From contig CAZEQD010000015.1 of NCBI GenBank assembly GCA_964514305.1, forward strand, positions 1 through 41,244: a DNA stretch of 41,244 nt. Direction: 5' to 3'. A program made the position numbers and the translations under genes. How positions within the stretch are numbered: the stretch's first letter is position 1; each line of letters begins with the position of its first letter. The DNA is from CAZEQD01 sp964514305. Lineage in GTDB: Bacteria > Acidobacteriota > Aminicenantia > Aminicenantales > Aminicenantaceae. Positions 6,517 to 15,428 of this stretch are shown here, one piece after another. The notes beneath the pieces were generated by a model. The model was not told where the DNA came from and did no database searches. It worked only from the letters and a program-made list of their open reading frames with translations.

Positions 6517-8700
6517 TTATATTCGCCACCAATAAGAAAATTTCATGAAGTAGTAGCGGCCGGTAACTCTAAAAATCCCAGCTTCATCTTTTTCCTGGTT
6601 GTCTTCTATGCCAAAGTAAAAGACAGTTCCTGGCCTGTAGATATAGCTAAAGAGAAGGCTTATATAAAGTTTTTTGTAATAATCGTTGTAGTCAGTAATC
6701 AAGCGGAGAGATAGAGGCCGGGAAAGTTGATAACTAATTCTCTGGCTAATGATATTTATTGAATAAACTTTGTCTCCACCCTTGCTCTTATAGAATTTAT
6801 CATTTTTTAAATTGTAAAAAAGGCGAAGGTTGGACACAGGCTTTAAGGTTAATCTTATACCTCTTGATATTTTATAACCTAAATAGGGGTCGTCCTCATA
6901 GTAAATTCCGTCTCCGAAAGAATAAGAAATACTAGCACTGAGCCAGGAAAAAGGCTCAGAGCTTAAATTAGCCCTGAAATTTTTTTTATGAAAATTAATA
7001 CCTCTATACCTTTCCAGAGAAGAAGAAAAGGTTGCCCAGATATGAGACTGCCTCCATCCCTGGATAAAATTGGAAAATTCTAATTGTTCATCAGTTAAAG
7101 TATTGTCAAAATCATAAATTCTTCGGTATTGAAAGTTGGGACGGATGGAAATTATCCATTTATTTTGGGGAAGAAAGGTGTAGCCAAAACGACTGTTTAG
7201 TGACTTTATATCCTTGCGGCGGAAAAAGCCACTAGCTGCTTCAAAATCAGGAGGAATAGTGTTAACATCTATGGAAAAGTTTAAATGGCGGGAGACATGA
7301 CTGAGATTAAAACTGGTGGCTGGAACGATGCCTGTTTTTTCTGCTCCTACCTTGCTGTTTGAACTTAGTACCTGGAAAGAGAATCTGTAATATTTAAGAA
7401 ATTTGAAATGGCCATCAACACCAGCTACCCGGTTATAATCGGTAGTTATAGAATGCCAGGAAAAACCCATTTCTTTGTCGGTAAGGATAAACCCCAGATG
7501 CGATTCAGGATAGAGATCCCTTTTTAGCCTAAATACATTTATTAAGGCTTTATAAATGTTTTCTTCTTCTTCTTCTTCTTCTTCTTCTTCTTCTTCTTCT
7601 TCAATATTTATAAAAATCGGATCCTCATCGTAGACACTCAAGAAGCCTAGAGTTGTTTTACCCATTTTGCCTGAAAGTTTTATTCCCCATTGAGGATTGA
7701 CAATGGTTCGGGTATAAACCAGCTCCAACGGTGTGTCAAAAAAATCTTTCCCTTCCAGGAAAAAAGGCCTTTTTTCAGGGTAATAAAGAGCATATCTCTG
7801 GTTGACATCGATTTGTGGCATGTCTGCTTCCACTTGGCTGAAATCAGGATTGTAGGTTATATCCGCCGTTAGATCAGAGGTTATGCCATATTTAAGATTA
7901 AGTCCAGCTTCAGGGTCTAATTTTTGACCAGATTGCTTAAGACCAGTAACCACTGGCATTATTTCCAAATTTTTACCCATTTCTACCCGACCATCTATCT
8001 CCAGAGTACCAGCTTGAATTAAAAAGCCGTTGACATTACGGGAGCGAGGATGCCAATAGATCTCTTCATTTTTGCGTCTGATAGAGCGAGAGATCTGTAA
8101 TCCCCAAATTTGAGGCTGACCGGTGGGGAAGCGTAAGCTTTTAAAGGGAATAGCTAATTCAACTATATAGCCTTGGCTGTCCACCTTGGCATCAGATAGA
8201 AAAAATGTATCCCAATTTTTATCAAACATTTGCCAGCCCATACCCCGCCGCCTTCGTCTAGTTTCAGTGTATATACCATCTGTTTGAACACCACAGGCAT
8301 TTACCTCAAAGACAAAGGCTCTTTTTTTATCATTGAAAGTATCCAGATAAATGGTGACCACATCATCACCATAGACCTTATCTCTTTCAGTCAGAGTGGC
8401 TCTGACCGCTCTGGGATTTGAATCAAAGCAGCGGACGGCAATGTACAGATTTTTTTTATCATAGCCGAGGTAAGCCACCGTTTTTTCAGAGGGCTGGGCC
8501 CCTTCTTGCGGCTCATATTGAGTGAAAGTATCAATCACCGCTCCTTTTTGCCAGAGTGGGTTTTCTAAATATCCATCTATTTTGGGAGGACGAGAAAACT
8601 CCGGTAAATTAACATAATAGTCCCTATTGGCAGTTAATGCCAAAGAAAGAAAGGAAGCACTGAGAAAAAGAAATACCCCTAATATAATTGTTTTCTTCAT
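6517..8700 (-). CDS. CBM9/DUF5916-type outer-membrane barrel protein
   Basis: A 727-residue secreted protein: signal peptide (about 1-22), then a carbohydrate-binding family 9-like domain (about 28-230) with PPKIDGYLENPLWQKG, VAYLGYDKKNLYIAVRCFD and ELAIPFKSLRF. The rest (about 240-727) has alternating aromatic/polar strands typical of an outer-membrane beta-barrel and ends in an aromatic-rich YWWRI. This matches the DUF5916 architecture, whose function is unknown. A pure (GAA)14 tract encodes 14 glutamates at about residues 367-380. The gene lies 66 bases after the TolC gene on the same strand with a weak ribosome-binding site, so it may be a distal member of the efflux operon or have its own promoter. 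The CBM9 part does not by itself prove sugar binding. Confidence 0.85.
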   Translation of the reverse strand: MKKTIILGVFLFLSASFLSLALTANRDYYVNLPEFSRPPKIDGYLENPLWQKGAVIDTFTQYEPQEGAQPSEKTVAYLGYDKKNLYIAVRCFDSNPRAVRATLTERDKVYGDDVVTIYLDTFNDKKRAFVFEVNACGVQTDGIYTETRRRRRGMGWQMFDKNWDTFFLSDAKVDSQGYIVELAIPFKSLRFPTGQPQIWGLQISRSIRRKNEEIYWHPRSRNVNGFLIQAGTLEIDGRVEMGKNLEIMPVVTGLKQSGQKLDPEAGLNLKYGITSDLTADITYNPDFSQVEADMPQIDVNQRYALYYPEKRPFFLEGKDFFDTPLELVYTRTIVNPQWGIKLSGKMGKTTLGFLSVYDEDPIFINIEEEEEEEEEEEEEENIYKALINVFRLKRDLYPESHLGFILTDKEMGFSWHSITTDYNRVAGVDGHFKFLKYYRFSFQVLSSNSKVGAEKTGIVPATSFNLSHVSRHLNFSIDVNTIPPDFEAASGFFRRKDIKSLNSRFGYTFLPQNKWIISIRPNFQYRRIYDFDNTLTDEQLEFSNFIQGWRQSHIWATFSSSLERYRGINFHKKNFRANLSSEPFSWLSASISYSFGDGIYYEDDPYLGYKISRGIRLTLKPVSNLRLFYNLKNDKFYKSKGGDKVYSINIISQRISYQLSRPLSLRLITDYNDYYKKLYISLLFSYIYRPGTVFYFGIEDNQEKDEAGIFRVTGRYYFMKFSYWWRI
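7561..7602. repeat. Trinucleotide microsatellite, (TTC)14 / (GAA)14
   Basis: Fourteen uninterrupted TTC units on the plus strand encode 14 consecutive Glu residues in the barrel protein. All codons are GAA with no GAG interruption, which suggests recent expansion by slippage. Changes in copy number would keep the reading frame and alter loop length. Confidence 0.97.
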
Positions 8701-8766
8701 TTTTGGCCGTTTTTTATAAGCTAATTATTTTGTCTTTTTAAATCTTTCTCCTAAAAAGATGCTATT

Positions 8767-10329
8767 TTACTTTAATATCCTGGAAATGGATATATTTTTT
8801 TCTTTAAGAGTAAGACCTAAGGCTCTATTTAAACGGGCTAAAGAAAGATTGTAATCGATAATAGCTCTTAATTCCATGGTCTGGGCATTTGTTAGGTCTC
8901 TCTGGTACTGGAGGACAAAATAATTGGTGCTTAAGCCCACTCGGAGTTTTTCCTGTTCGGCTTCCAGTTTCTTTTCGGCCAGCTCCCTGGCTACTCTTCT
9001 GGCCTCGACTCTCTGGTAATTGGTTTGGACATCCCTGAGAGCGTTTTTTATTTCAAGGTAAACCTGTTGTTCTTGATTTTTGAGCTGAAGGAGAGCTTGG
9101 TCTAAGCTAACCCTAGCCTGAGCAAAAGCAGCCCGGGAGATAAAAGTATTAAGAGGGAGAGATAAGGTGAGGCCTATGGTCCAGTTCTTGTACTTAAAAC
9201 CGATGGCATCTTTTAGGGCATCCGAAACGCCTCCCGGAATTGATCCTACAACTACCCCACTTAAAGGATTATTATTAAGATAGAGAACTCGGTCTCCGCC
9301 TATTCCCGGGCTCCAGTAGGAAGCGTTAAGGCTTAAATCAGGGAAAAGCTGGTTTTTAGCATAACTTAAGTTCAGCTCCTTATTTTTTAGGTCAATCCTT
9401 GTGGCCTTGAGGTCAGGACGGTTAGCCATGGCTATAGACAGAGCTTGTTCTAAGGTCATTTCTTTTTTCTTGTAAACAGGTCTATCTTTAGGGATTATTT
9501 TCACCAGTTCTGGCGTTTTAGCTTCAGCTCCAATATTAATTACCGTTTTAATCAGATCTTGATTATTCTTGACTAAAGCCTCCGCTTCTAGAATATCTGC
9601 TTGGCGGCTGGCTACCTGCTCTTCGGCGCTCAGGATCTCAATAGGGGCTAAGGTGCCTATTTCCACTGCTTTTTTATTTTTCTCCAAAAGCTCTTGGGCT
9701 AACTTCAGAGATTGTTTCATAACTTTCAAATTTTCAATGCTGTAAACAAGATTCCAATAGGCCTCTTCAACACTGTAAATAGTATCCATAACCGTTTTTT
9801 TGAATTGATTTTCAGATATTTCTCGGTTGTTTTGAGCAATAATTATTTCTCGACGGGCCATTTTAAAGCCAAAATTTTTTAGAAGGGGTTGATTGAAATT
9901 AAACCGCAAGGTACTACCATAGCGAGGATTAATAGTCTGGAATCTGCGGTTAGTGTCGTTAATATAGGTGGAAAGAGAAATTGAAAAGTTACCGCCAGTA
10001 GGAATGAGCTGATTAATTTGGGCAGAATAAGAGGTGTATTTAGTCGTAACCTGGCCAGCAGCATCTAGCCAGGAATAAGAGGCAGAGTTGTTGTTGGTTT
10101 TGTCATAGCTAAGAGAAAGTTGTGGCATAAATTTTTCCTTGGCCATAGACACTGAAATATCAGCCAACTCAGGAGTTAAAACCTGGACAGCCAGGCCTAG
10201 ATTATTTTCCATAGCTTTGAGAATACAGTCTTCAAGGCTCAAGGAAAAAGCCTTTTCCTGCTGAGCGGCGGAAAGAGCAGACAGCATAAAAGTTAAAGAA
10301 ATTATAATTGCCATAATTTTCTTGGTCAT
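8767..10329 (-). CDS. TolC-family outer-membrane efflux channel
   Basis: TolC-type proteins form trimeric outer-membrane channels with a long periplasmic alpha-barrel. The 520-residue protein has a signal peptide (about 1-23, MTKKIMAIIISLTFMLSALS), then two repeated OEP domains (about 30-260 and 290-510) with long coiled helices, for example NRPDLKATRIDLKNKELNLSYAKNQLFPDL and the closing YNLSLARLNRALG. The start at 10329 has an AAGGAGG ribosome-binding site seven bases upstream; a longer in-frame start 24 residues earlier lacks one. It follows the MacB-like permease by 64 bases and completes a tripartite pump with the upstream adaptor and ABC genes. Confidence 0.93.
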   Translation of the reverse strand: MTKKIMAIIISLTFMLSALSAAQQEKAFSLSLEDCILKAMENNLGLAVQVLTPELADISVSMAKEKFMPQLSLSYDKTNNNSASYSWLDAAGQVTTKYTSYSAQINQLIPTGGNFSISLSTYINDTNRRFQTINPRYGSTLRFNFNQPLLKNFGFKMARREIIIAQNNREISENQFKKTVMDTIYSVEEAYWNLVYSIENLKVMKQSLKLAQELLEKNKKAVEIGTLAPIEILSAEEQVASRQADILEAEALVKNNQDLIKTVINIGAEAKTPELVKIIPKDRPVYKKKEMTLEQALSIAMANRPDLKATRIDLKNKELNLSYAKNQLFPDLSLNASYWSPGIGGDRVLYLNNNPLSGVVVGSIPGGVSDALKDAIGFKYKNWTIGLTLSLPLNTFISRAAFAQARVSLDQALLQLKNQEQQVYLEIKNALRDVQTNYQRVEARRVARELAEKKLEAEQEKLRVGLSTNYFVLQYQRDLTNAQTMELRAIIDYNLSLARLNRALGLTLKEKNISISRILK

Positions 10330-10393
10330 CTTTATCCTCCTTGGATAGTCTTCATATTTTTTGTTCATAAATAAAAGACGAACGAGCAGAAGT

Positions 10394-11611
10394 TTATTCA
10401 TACCTTAGAGCTTCGATTGGATCTAACTTGGATGCTTTTCGAGCTGGATAAAAGCCGAAAAAGATGCCCACAGAAGCCGCAAAAATAAAAGCAAGGACAA
10501 TAGCTCCAGGGGAAACAAAAGTTTTCCAGCCAGCAAAATGGGAGATGAGCTCGGAGGTTAGGAGTCCCATGCCGATTCCCAATAACCCGCCTAATAAGCT
10601 GAGAACAACAGCCTCTGTTAGGAACTGGAAGAGAATATCTTTTTCTCTGGCACCTACCGACATTCTGATGCCAATTTCTCTTATCCTCTCGGTTACTGAA
10701 ACCAGCATGATATTCATAATGCCTATGCCACCGACCAGGAGAGAGACAGAGGCAATACCTCCTAAAAGGATGGTCAGAATGCGGGTTGACTCGGCCGCGC
10801 TTTCGGCAATTTCTGACCAGTTGCGGACATTGAAATCATCTTCTGCTCCTGGAGCAATTTTATGCCTTACCCTGAGCAATTCTTCGATCTGCCTCATAGC
10901 TTCTTCTGTATGGTTCATAGACACGGCTGAAACATCAATGGATTGAATATGATCTATGCCCAGCAGTCTTTTTTGGACGGTAGTGTAAGGAGCGGCAATC
11001 ATATCATCGCGATTGAACCAGCCGCCGGATTCTCCCTTTGACTCTAAGACGCCAATCACCCGAAAGGGTATTTTTTTGATTCTAATAATCTTACCGAGTG
11101 GATCTTCATCACCGAAAAGATTGGCCTTGACTTCACTGCCTAAAACGCAGACTTTAGCGGCTAATTTAACCATATTTTCATCAAAAAAGCTTCCCTCTTC
11201 GACAGGCCAATTTCTAATCTCAGGAAAATGAGCTCCAACTCCCTGGATAGAGGTATTCCAATTTTTGTTACTATAAACTGTCTGGTCTCTAGTTGAAACG
11301 TTGGCTGAGATATAGCGAACTGCATCACATTGAGCTAAGATAGCTTCAGCATCTTCGGGTTTAAGGGTATTGTAGGTGCCAGCTCCAAAATGGCGTCCCT
11401 TGAAGGACCGGCTGCCTGGGCGGACGAAAAGGAGATTAGTGCCAATTGAATTAAATTTTTCTTCAACAGCTTTTTTGGCACCCTGGCCGATACTAATCAT
11501 GGCTATGACTGCTCCTACTCCGATAATAATTCCTAAAGCGGTTAGAAAAGAGCGCATCTTATTACGGCCCAAGGCCCTTAGAGAGACTTGAATTATTCTA
11601 ATTAAATTCAT
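10394..11611 (-). CDS. MacB-like ABC transporter permease
   Basis: A 405-residue permease with the MacB/FtsX architecture: one N-terminal membrane helix (about 20-42, FLTALGIIIGVGAVIAMISIG), a large periplasmic MacB_PCD domain (about 45-270), and three C-terminal membrane helices with the FtsX region (ERIREIGIRMSVGAREKDIL, then GGLLGIGMGLL) ending FGFYPARKASKLDPIEALRYE. It partners with the ATPase encoded three bases upstream; in E. coli MacB the two are fused, here they are separate. MacB-type pumps use ATP as a mechanotransmission engine to push substrates through TolC from the periplasm. The substrate is unknown. Confidence 0.93.
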   Translation of the reverse strand: MNLIRIIQVSLRALGRNKMRSFLTALGIIIGVGAVIAMISIGQGAKKAVEEKFNSIGTNLLFVRPGSRSFKGRHFGAGTYNTLKPEDAEAILAQCDAVRYISANVSTRDQTVYSNKNWNTSIQGVGAHFPEIRNWPVEEGSFFDENMVKLAAKVCVLGSEVKANLFGDEDPLGKIIRIKKIPFRVIGVLESKGESGGWFNRDDMIAAPYTTVQKRLLGIDHIQSIDVSAVSMNHTEEAMRQIEELLRVRHKIAPGAEDDFNVRNWSEIAESAAESTRILTILLGGIASVSLLVGGIGIMNIMLVSVTERIREIGIRMSVGAREKDILFQFLTEAVVLSLLGGLLGIGMGLLTSELISHFAGWKTFVSPGAIVLAFIFAASVGIFFGFYPARKASKLDPIEALRYE

Positions 11612-11614
11612 TTT

Positions 11615-12307
11615 TTACTCCTTTTCTTCTTTAACAATCTGCCCATCTCTGAGATAAATACGACGGTTGGCATACTCAGCTACTTCTGGATCATGAGTAA
11701 CCAGGATGACGGTTATCTTTTTTTCCTGGTTGAGTTTTTTGAAAATCTCCATTATTTCCTGGCCTGTTCTGCTGTCTAAATTTCCAGTTGGCTCGTCAGC
11801 CAGGACAACTGGAGGATCATTGATCAGAGCTCGGGCAATGGCCACCCGCTGCTGTTCTCCTCCAGAAAGCTGATTAGTATAGTGGAGCTCGCGCCCTTCG
11901 AGGCCGACAGAAGCCAACGCCTTAAGGGCTAAAGCCTTAGCTTTTTTACTGGGTACATTAGAATAAAGCAGAGGAAGTTCAGTGTTTTCCAGGGCTGAAG
12001 TTCGTGGCAGGAGGTTGAAGGTCTGAAAAACAAAGCCAATTTTCTTGTTGCGAATGCGGGCTAATTCATTTTTGTTGAGGGTAGAAACCTCTTCTCCTTC
12101 TAATAAATATTTCCCTTTAGTTGGGCGGTCTAAGCAACCAAGAATATTCATCAAGGTTGATTTTCCAGAGCCAGAAGGGCCCATAATGGCCACAAATTCA
12201 CCGCTGCGGATACTGCTGCTGATGCCTCTTAAGGCCCTAACCTCTGTTTCTCCGATTTTATAGATTTTAATTAAATTTTCAAAGTGGATGAGAATGTTAT
12301 TGTCCAT
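11615..12307 (-). CDS. ABC transporter ATP-binding protein (MacB/LolD type)
   Basis: A 230-residue nucleotide-binding subunit of the MacB/LolD/FtsE class. Visible motifs: Walker A GPSGSGKST (about 44-52), Q-loop FVFQTFNLLPR, signature LSGGEQQRVAIARAL, Walker B PVVLADEPTGNLDS and the switch histidine in VTHD. It sits between the MacA-like adaptor (24 bases upstream) and its permease (three bases downstream), so the two products should form the inner-membrane ABC core of the pump. Confidence 0.95.
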   Translation of the reverse strand: MDNNILIHFENLIKIYKIGETEVRALRGISSSIRSGEFVAIMGPSGSGKSTLMNILGCLDRPTKGKYLLEGEEVSTLNKNELARIRNKKIGFVFQTFNLLPRTSALENTELPLLYSNVPSKKAKALALKALASVGLEGRELHYTNQLSGGEQQRVAIARALINDPPVVLADEPTGNLDSRTGQEIMEIFKKLNQEKKITVILVTHDPEVAEYANRRIYLRDGQIVKEEKE

Positions 12308-12331
12308 GGCATGCTGTCCTCTTTATTTTAT

Positions 12332-13660
12332 TCACCGCCTGAAAAACATCATTCCTCTTCCGGGGGGAGGTCCCCCTTGATTTCCTTCTTGGCCGGAGGA
12401 AAGGCCGGTGATAACTAACTGGCCTTCTTTCAGGTTGCCCCTGACGACTTGAGTATAGGTATTATCCGTGACGCCGGTTCGGATAAATACGAGCTTCAAT
12501 TTACCCTGTTTATCTTCTATCCAAACTCTCCCTACATTTTTTGGCTTCTTTGTCTGAGAGCCAAACATAAAAGCAGGTTGCTGCTCTCTGTCTGTCTGTC
12601 TGCTCGCTGGTTTATTGGAAGAAGAGGAGGTAGTAGTTCCTCTCCTGGCAACCATCTCTTTGCGCATGTCTTCCATTATCTTTTTCATTTCTTCAGGGGA
12701 AAGAGGCGGTGTAAAACGGAGAGCGGCGTTGGGAACTTTTAAAGCATTTTTAGCTTCATCAGTAATTATAGAAACAGTAGCGGTCATGCCTGGTCTTAAT
12801 TTTATTTCAGGGTTATCAACCTCAACAATAGTCGTGTAAGTGACCACATTCTGGACAACTTCAGGAGAATACCTTACCTGAGTAACTTTTCCACTGAAAG
12901 TCTCATCTGGGAAAGCGTCAACTGTGAAAGTGGCTTTCTGGCCGTCTTTAATTTTGCCTATATCGGCTTCATCAACGCTGCATTCAACTTGCATTTTACT
13001 TAGATCATTGGCTATTCTGAAAAGCACAGGAGCCTGGAAGCTGGCAGCTACAGTTTGGCCCACATTGACATTTCGGGAAATGACAATTCCATCTATGGGT
13101 GATTTGATAATCGTATAAGCCAGGTCGACTCTGCTTGATTCCAACTGAGATTTTGCCTGCTCCAAATTAGCTTCAGCTGATTTTAGGTCAGCTACAGCAT
13201 TAAAATATTGAGTTTCAGCAGTTTCCTTTTCTTCATAGGAGATAAGATTTTTTTGGAAAAGGTCGAGGCTTCTATCATATTTTCTCTTTAAATTTTCTAA
13301 AGTTACCTTGGCTTTTTCCAGGGCGGCTTTGGCTCTCTCATAGTTAGCTTTATTCTGCTGGACTCGAGTTAGGTAAAAGCTCTGGTCAAGCTCAGCTATT
13401 ATCTGATTCTTTTTGACATGAGAATTAAAATCAGCATAAAGTTTGGCAATCCGGCCTGAGACCTGACTGCCGACATCAACAATCGTCACTGGATTAAGAG
13501 TGCCACTAGTAACGACAACAGCGGCGATGTCACCTCTGTCAACCGGCTCTTTTTTATATTTTAAGCTATGGTTGTTGTTGTTTTTAAAAAGAGTAAAACT
13601 TAAAACAAGACCGGCAATAATAACCAGGATTACAACTGTCAAGATAATTTTCTTCTTCAT
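12332..13660 (-). CDS. MacA-like periplasmic adaptor (membrane fusion protein)
   Basis: A 442-residue HlyD/RND-type adaptor. It has an N-terminal membrane anchor (about 4-25), a lipoyl-like half motif (VDVGSQVSGRIAKLYADFNSHVKKNQIIAELD), a long coiled-coil hairpin (about 95-180, rich in Lys/Glu/Ala), the second lipoyl half (TIIKSPIDGIVISRNVNVGQTV), a beta-barrel domain and a membrane-proximal domain. Residues about 335-375 form a Met/Lys/Ser-rich insert, and the C-terminus is Gly/Pro-rich. It bridges the ABC permease and TolC in the periplasm. Its ATG overlaps the end of the Spy-like gene by four bases, tying it into the sigma-factor operon. Confidence 0.93.
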   Translation of the reverse strand: MKKKIILTVVILVIIAGLVLSFTLFKNNNNHSLKYKKEPVDRGDIAAVVVTSGTLNPVTIVDVGSQVSGRIAKLYADFNSHVKKNQIIAELDQSFYLTRVQQNKANYERAKAALEKAKVTLENLKRKYDRSLDLFQKNLISYEEKETAETQYFNAVADLKSAEANLEQAKSQLESSRVDLAYTIIKSPIDGIVISRNVNVGQTVAASFQAPVLFRIANDLSKMQVECSVDEADIGKIKDGQKATFTVDAFPDETFSGKVTQVRYSPEVVQNVVTYTTIVEVDNPEIKLRPGMTATVSIITDEAKNALKVPNAALRFTPPLSPEEMKKIMEDMRKEMVARRGTTTSSSSNKPASRQTDREQQPAFMFGSQTKKPKNVGRVWIEDKQGKLKLVFIRTGVTDNTYTQVVRGNLKEGQLVITGLSSGQEGNQGGPPPGRGMMFFRR

Positions 13661-14085
13661 TTATCTTCTCCTTTGTTTTTTGATTTTGTTTTTCTTTTGG
13701 CCATCTCTTTTTGTCTCTGCTCAAGATATCTGGTAATCATAGCCTCGAATTTGAGCTTCTGTTCTTCATTTAAGACGCTTTTAATATCAGCGATTAATTT
13801 AGACCTTATTAGAGACAACCGTTCATGGATAAAGCTTCCCAGAGCTTTAAAATTCTCTTCATTGTTTTTAAAAATCTCCTTGATTTTTGACTTCTGCTCA
13901 GCCGACAATTGCAGCTCTTGAGACATCAATTCCAGAGTTGGGAAATGAACTGGGCGTTTTTCTCTTCTTGATTTTTTTAAGGAGGAGTGTAAGCCATATT
14001 TATCAAGAAGGACTCCTCCTAAAACACCTAAGACAAATACCACAATGAGAGATAGGATAAACCAGAGTTTGCAATTATTTTTCAT
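13657..14085 (-). CDS. Spy/CpxP-like periplasmic protein (LTXXQ type)
   Basis: A 142-residue protein with one N-terminal membrane segment (about 8-28) and a helical periplasmic part. LQLSAEQKSKIKEIFKNNEEN and VLNEEQKLKFEAMI are two LTxxQ-like repeats of the Spy/CpxP/CnrX family, which act as ATP-independent chaperones or sensor inhibitors of envelope stress. The tail is Lys-rich. It is coupled by four-base overlaps to the anti-sigma gene upstream and to the adaptor gene downstream. Its place between regulator and pump suggests a sensing or buffering role, which is an inference. Confidence 0.8.
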   Translation of the reverse strand: MKNNCKLWFILSLIVVFVLGVLGGVLLDKYGLHSSLKKSRREKRPVHFPTLELMSQELQLSAEQKSKIKEIFKNNEENFKALGSFIHERLSLIRSKLIADIKSVLNEEQKLKFEAMITRYLEQRQKEMAKRKTKSKNKGEDK

Positions 14086-14576
14086 GGATAATATCTCCTT
14101 GAGCTATTTTTGGCTTCCATAGCTGAAAAAATAATCATCATGTTTTGATTCTCAATCCCTTCTTCTTTCAATAATTGGCTGGCCTCCTCTACTGGATTCT
14201 GGTTACGAAGGAGCAACTCCTCTGATTGACTCAATTCAGCAGGACGTTGGGGAGTAAAAAAAGCAATGATAAGGGCTAAAAGGAGAGCGAAGAGGAGAGA
14301 GGCAGAGATGATTTTAATGCTCCACTGGCGGACATATGGCCAAAATGAAGTTTGTTCTCTTGTTTTTATCTTCGCTTGGAGCCTTGGCCAAAAGTAAGCT
14401 TTGGGCTCAACTGCTTTTTCTTCTTTTAAAATATTGTAGATTGTCAGATACTCTTTTTTTTTGTCTCGACAAGAGGGACATTTTTGTAAATGGTCCTCCA
14501 GACTGTCTCTTTGCCAATCTTGAAGTTCACTATCCAAGGATTGAATAATTAGTTTTTCAAATTTTTTACAACCCAT
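14082..14576 (-). CDS. Anti-sigma factor with zinc-finger (ZAS) domain
   Basis: A 164-residue single-pass membrane protein. The N-terminal domain carries the zinc-binding H-xxx-C-xx-C pattern in DHLQKCPSCRDKK (about 28-40), typical of anti-sigma factors that hold ECF sigma factors. A membrane helix follows (about 90-110, ISASLLFALLLALIIAFF), then a short periplasmic part of about 55 residues rich in Glu and Gln. The gene overlaps the sigma factor gene by 11 bases, so the two are produced together. How the signal releases the sigma factor cannot be seen. Confidence 0.87.
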   Translation of the reverse strand: MGCKKFEKLIIQSLDSELQDWQRDSLEDHLQKCPSCRDKKKEYLTIYNILKEEKAVEPKAYFWPRLQAKIKTREQTSFWPYVRQWSIKIISASLLFALLLALIIAFFTPQRPAELSQSEELLLRNQNPVEEASQLLKEEGIENQNMMIIFSAMEAKNSSRRYYP

Positions 14577-15141
14577 GTTTCCCCCCTTTTTGCCTTAGGT
14601 AAGGCTCTATTTTTTGACGGAGCTTTTTTCTAGCCCGAAACAGACGGGAATCAACAGTCCCGGGCGAAATTTTTAAAATTTTGGAGATTTCTTGATAAGA
14701 AAAGCCATGAATATCTCTTAATACCAGGATTGTTTGATATTTTTCAGGAAGTTGGTCAATAAAGTAATGGACAATCTTCCTTTTGATTTCCGTCGTTTTT
14801 TCTTTTTTTCTGATAGTAATTTCGTCTCCTTCTAAGAAAGGATTGACCTGGATGAGTTCCTGGGGTATTCTGCTTAGCCTTTCCTTTTTTCTTAAATAAT
14901 CTTTAATGACATTTATGGTAATGCGGTAAAGCCAAGTGCTGAATTTAGATTTAAATTTAAACTTGGGCAAAGCAAAGTAGACCTTGATAAATGCCTCTTG
15001 AGCTAAGTCGTCGGCTATATCCTTATTTTGGGCTAGAGATAAAGCCAAGTTAAACACCTTCCTTTGGTATTTTTTTACCAGCTGGGAAAAAGCTTCCTGA
15101 TTGCCTTGTTGGCTCAACTGAACTAATTTTTTGTCTTCCAT
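14566..15141 (-). CDS. ECF-type RNA polymerase sigma factor
   Basis: A 191-residue extracytoplasmic-function sigma factor. Region 2 (about 8-75) shows DIADDLAQEAFIKVYFALPKF and FSTWLYRITINVIKDYLRKK; region 4 (about 125-180) shows LPEKYQTILVLRDIHGFSYQEISKILKISPGTVDSRLFRARKKLR. Regions 1.1 and 3 are absent, as expected. It is the first gene of a seven-gene chain with anti-sigma, Spy-like, adaptor, ABC ATPase, permease and TolC. A promoter motif shared with the small secreted protein gene lies upstream, suggesting positive autoregulation. An in-frame stop just before the ATG fixes the start. Confidence 0.95.
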   Translation of the reverse strand: MEDKKLVQLSQQGNQEAFSQLVKKYQRKVFNLALSLAQNKDIADDLAQEAFIKVYFALPKFKFKSKFSTWLYRITINVIKDYLRKKERLSRIPQELIQVNPFLEGDEITIRKKEKTTEIKRKIVHYFIDQLPEKYQTILVLRDIHGFSYQEISKILKISPGTVDSRLFRARKKLRQKIEPYLRQKGGKHGL

Positions 15142-15170
15142 TCAAGAGCACTGCTTTCTTACCTCCACCT

Positions 15171-15199
15171 TTTAGACGATGGAGAGAGGAAAATCTTCC
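15171..15199 (-). promoter_or_regulatory. Candidate ECF-sigma promoter upstream of the sigma operon
   Basis: Minus-strand GGAAGA (15194-15199), 15 bases, CGTCTAAA (15171-15178). The GGAA -35 and CGTC/TCTAA -10 arrangement is the classic ECF pattern. The same motif occurs before the gene at 15429-15800. It lies about 30 bases upstream of the sigma gene start. Confidence 0.65.
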
Positions 15200-15263
15200 T
15201 TTTTAAATTAATTGTGAAGTTTAATTATAAACGTTTCTGCCCTAGAAGAATAATTAATTTTAG

Positions 15264-15363
15264 NNNNNNNNNNNNNNNNNNNNNNNNNNNNNNNNNNNNN
15301 NNNNNNNNNNNNNNNNNNNNNNNNNNNNNNNNNNNNNNNNNNNNNNNNNNNNNNNNNNNNNNN
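15264..15363. other. Assembly gap of 100 N
   Basis: Exactly 100 N. The 19 bases before it (15245-15263) and after it (15364-15382) are identical: gaagaataattaattttag. This looks like two contigs that overlap by 19 bases and were joined with a placeholder gap, so the real sequence may have no gap. Confidence 0.95.
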
Positions 15364-15428
15364 GAAGAATAATTAATTTTAGCCTGAGAAAGAGAGCTGG
15401 AAGCTAATAAAGTTTCGTTTAATCAACC

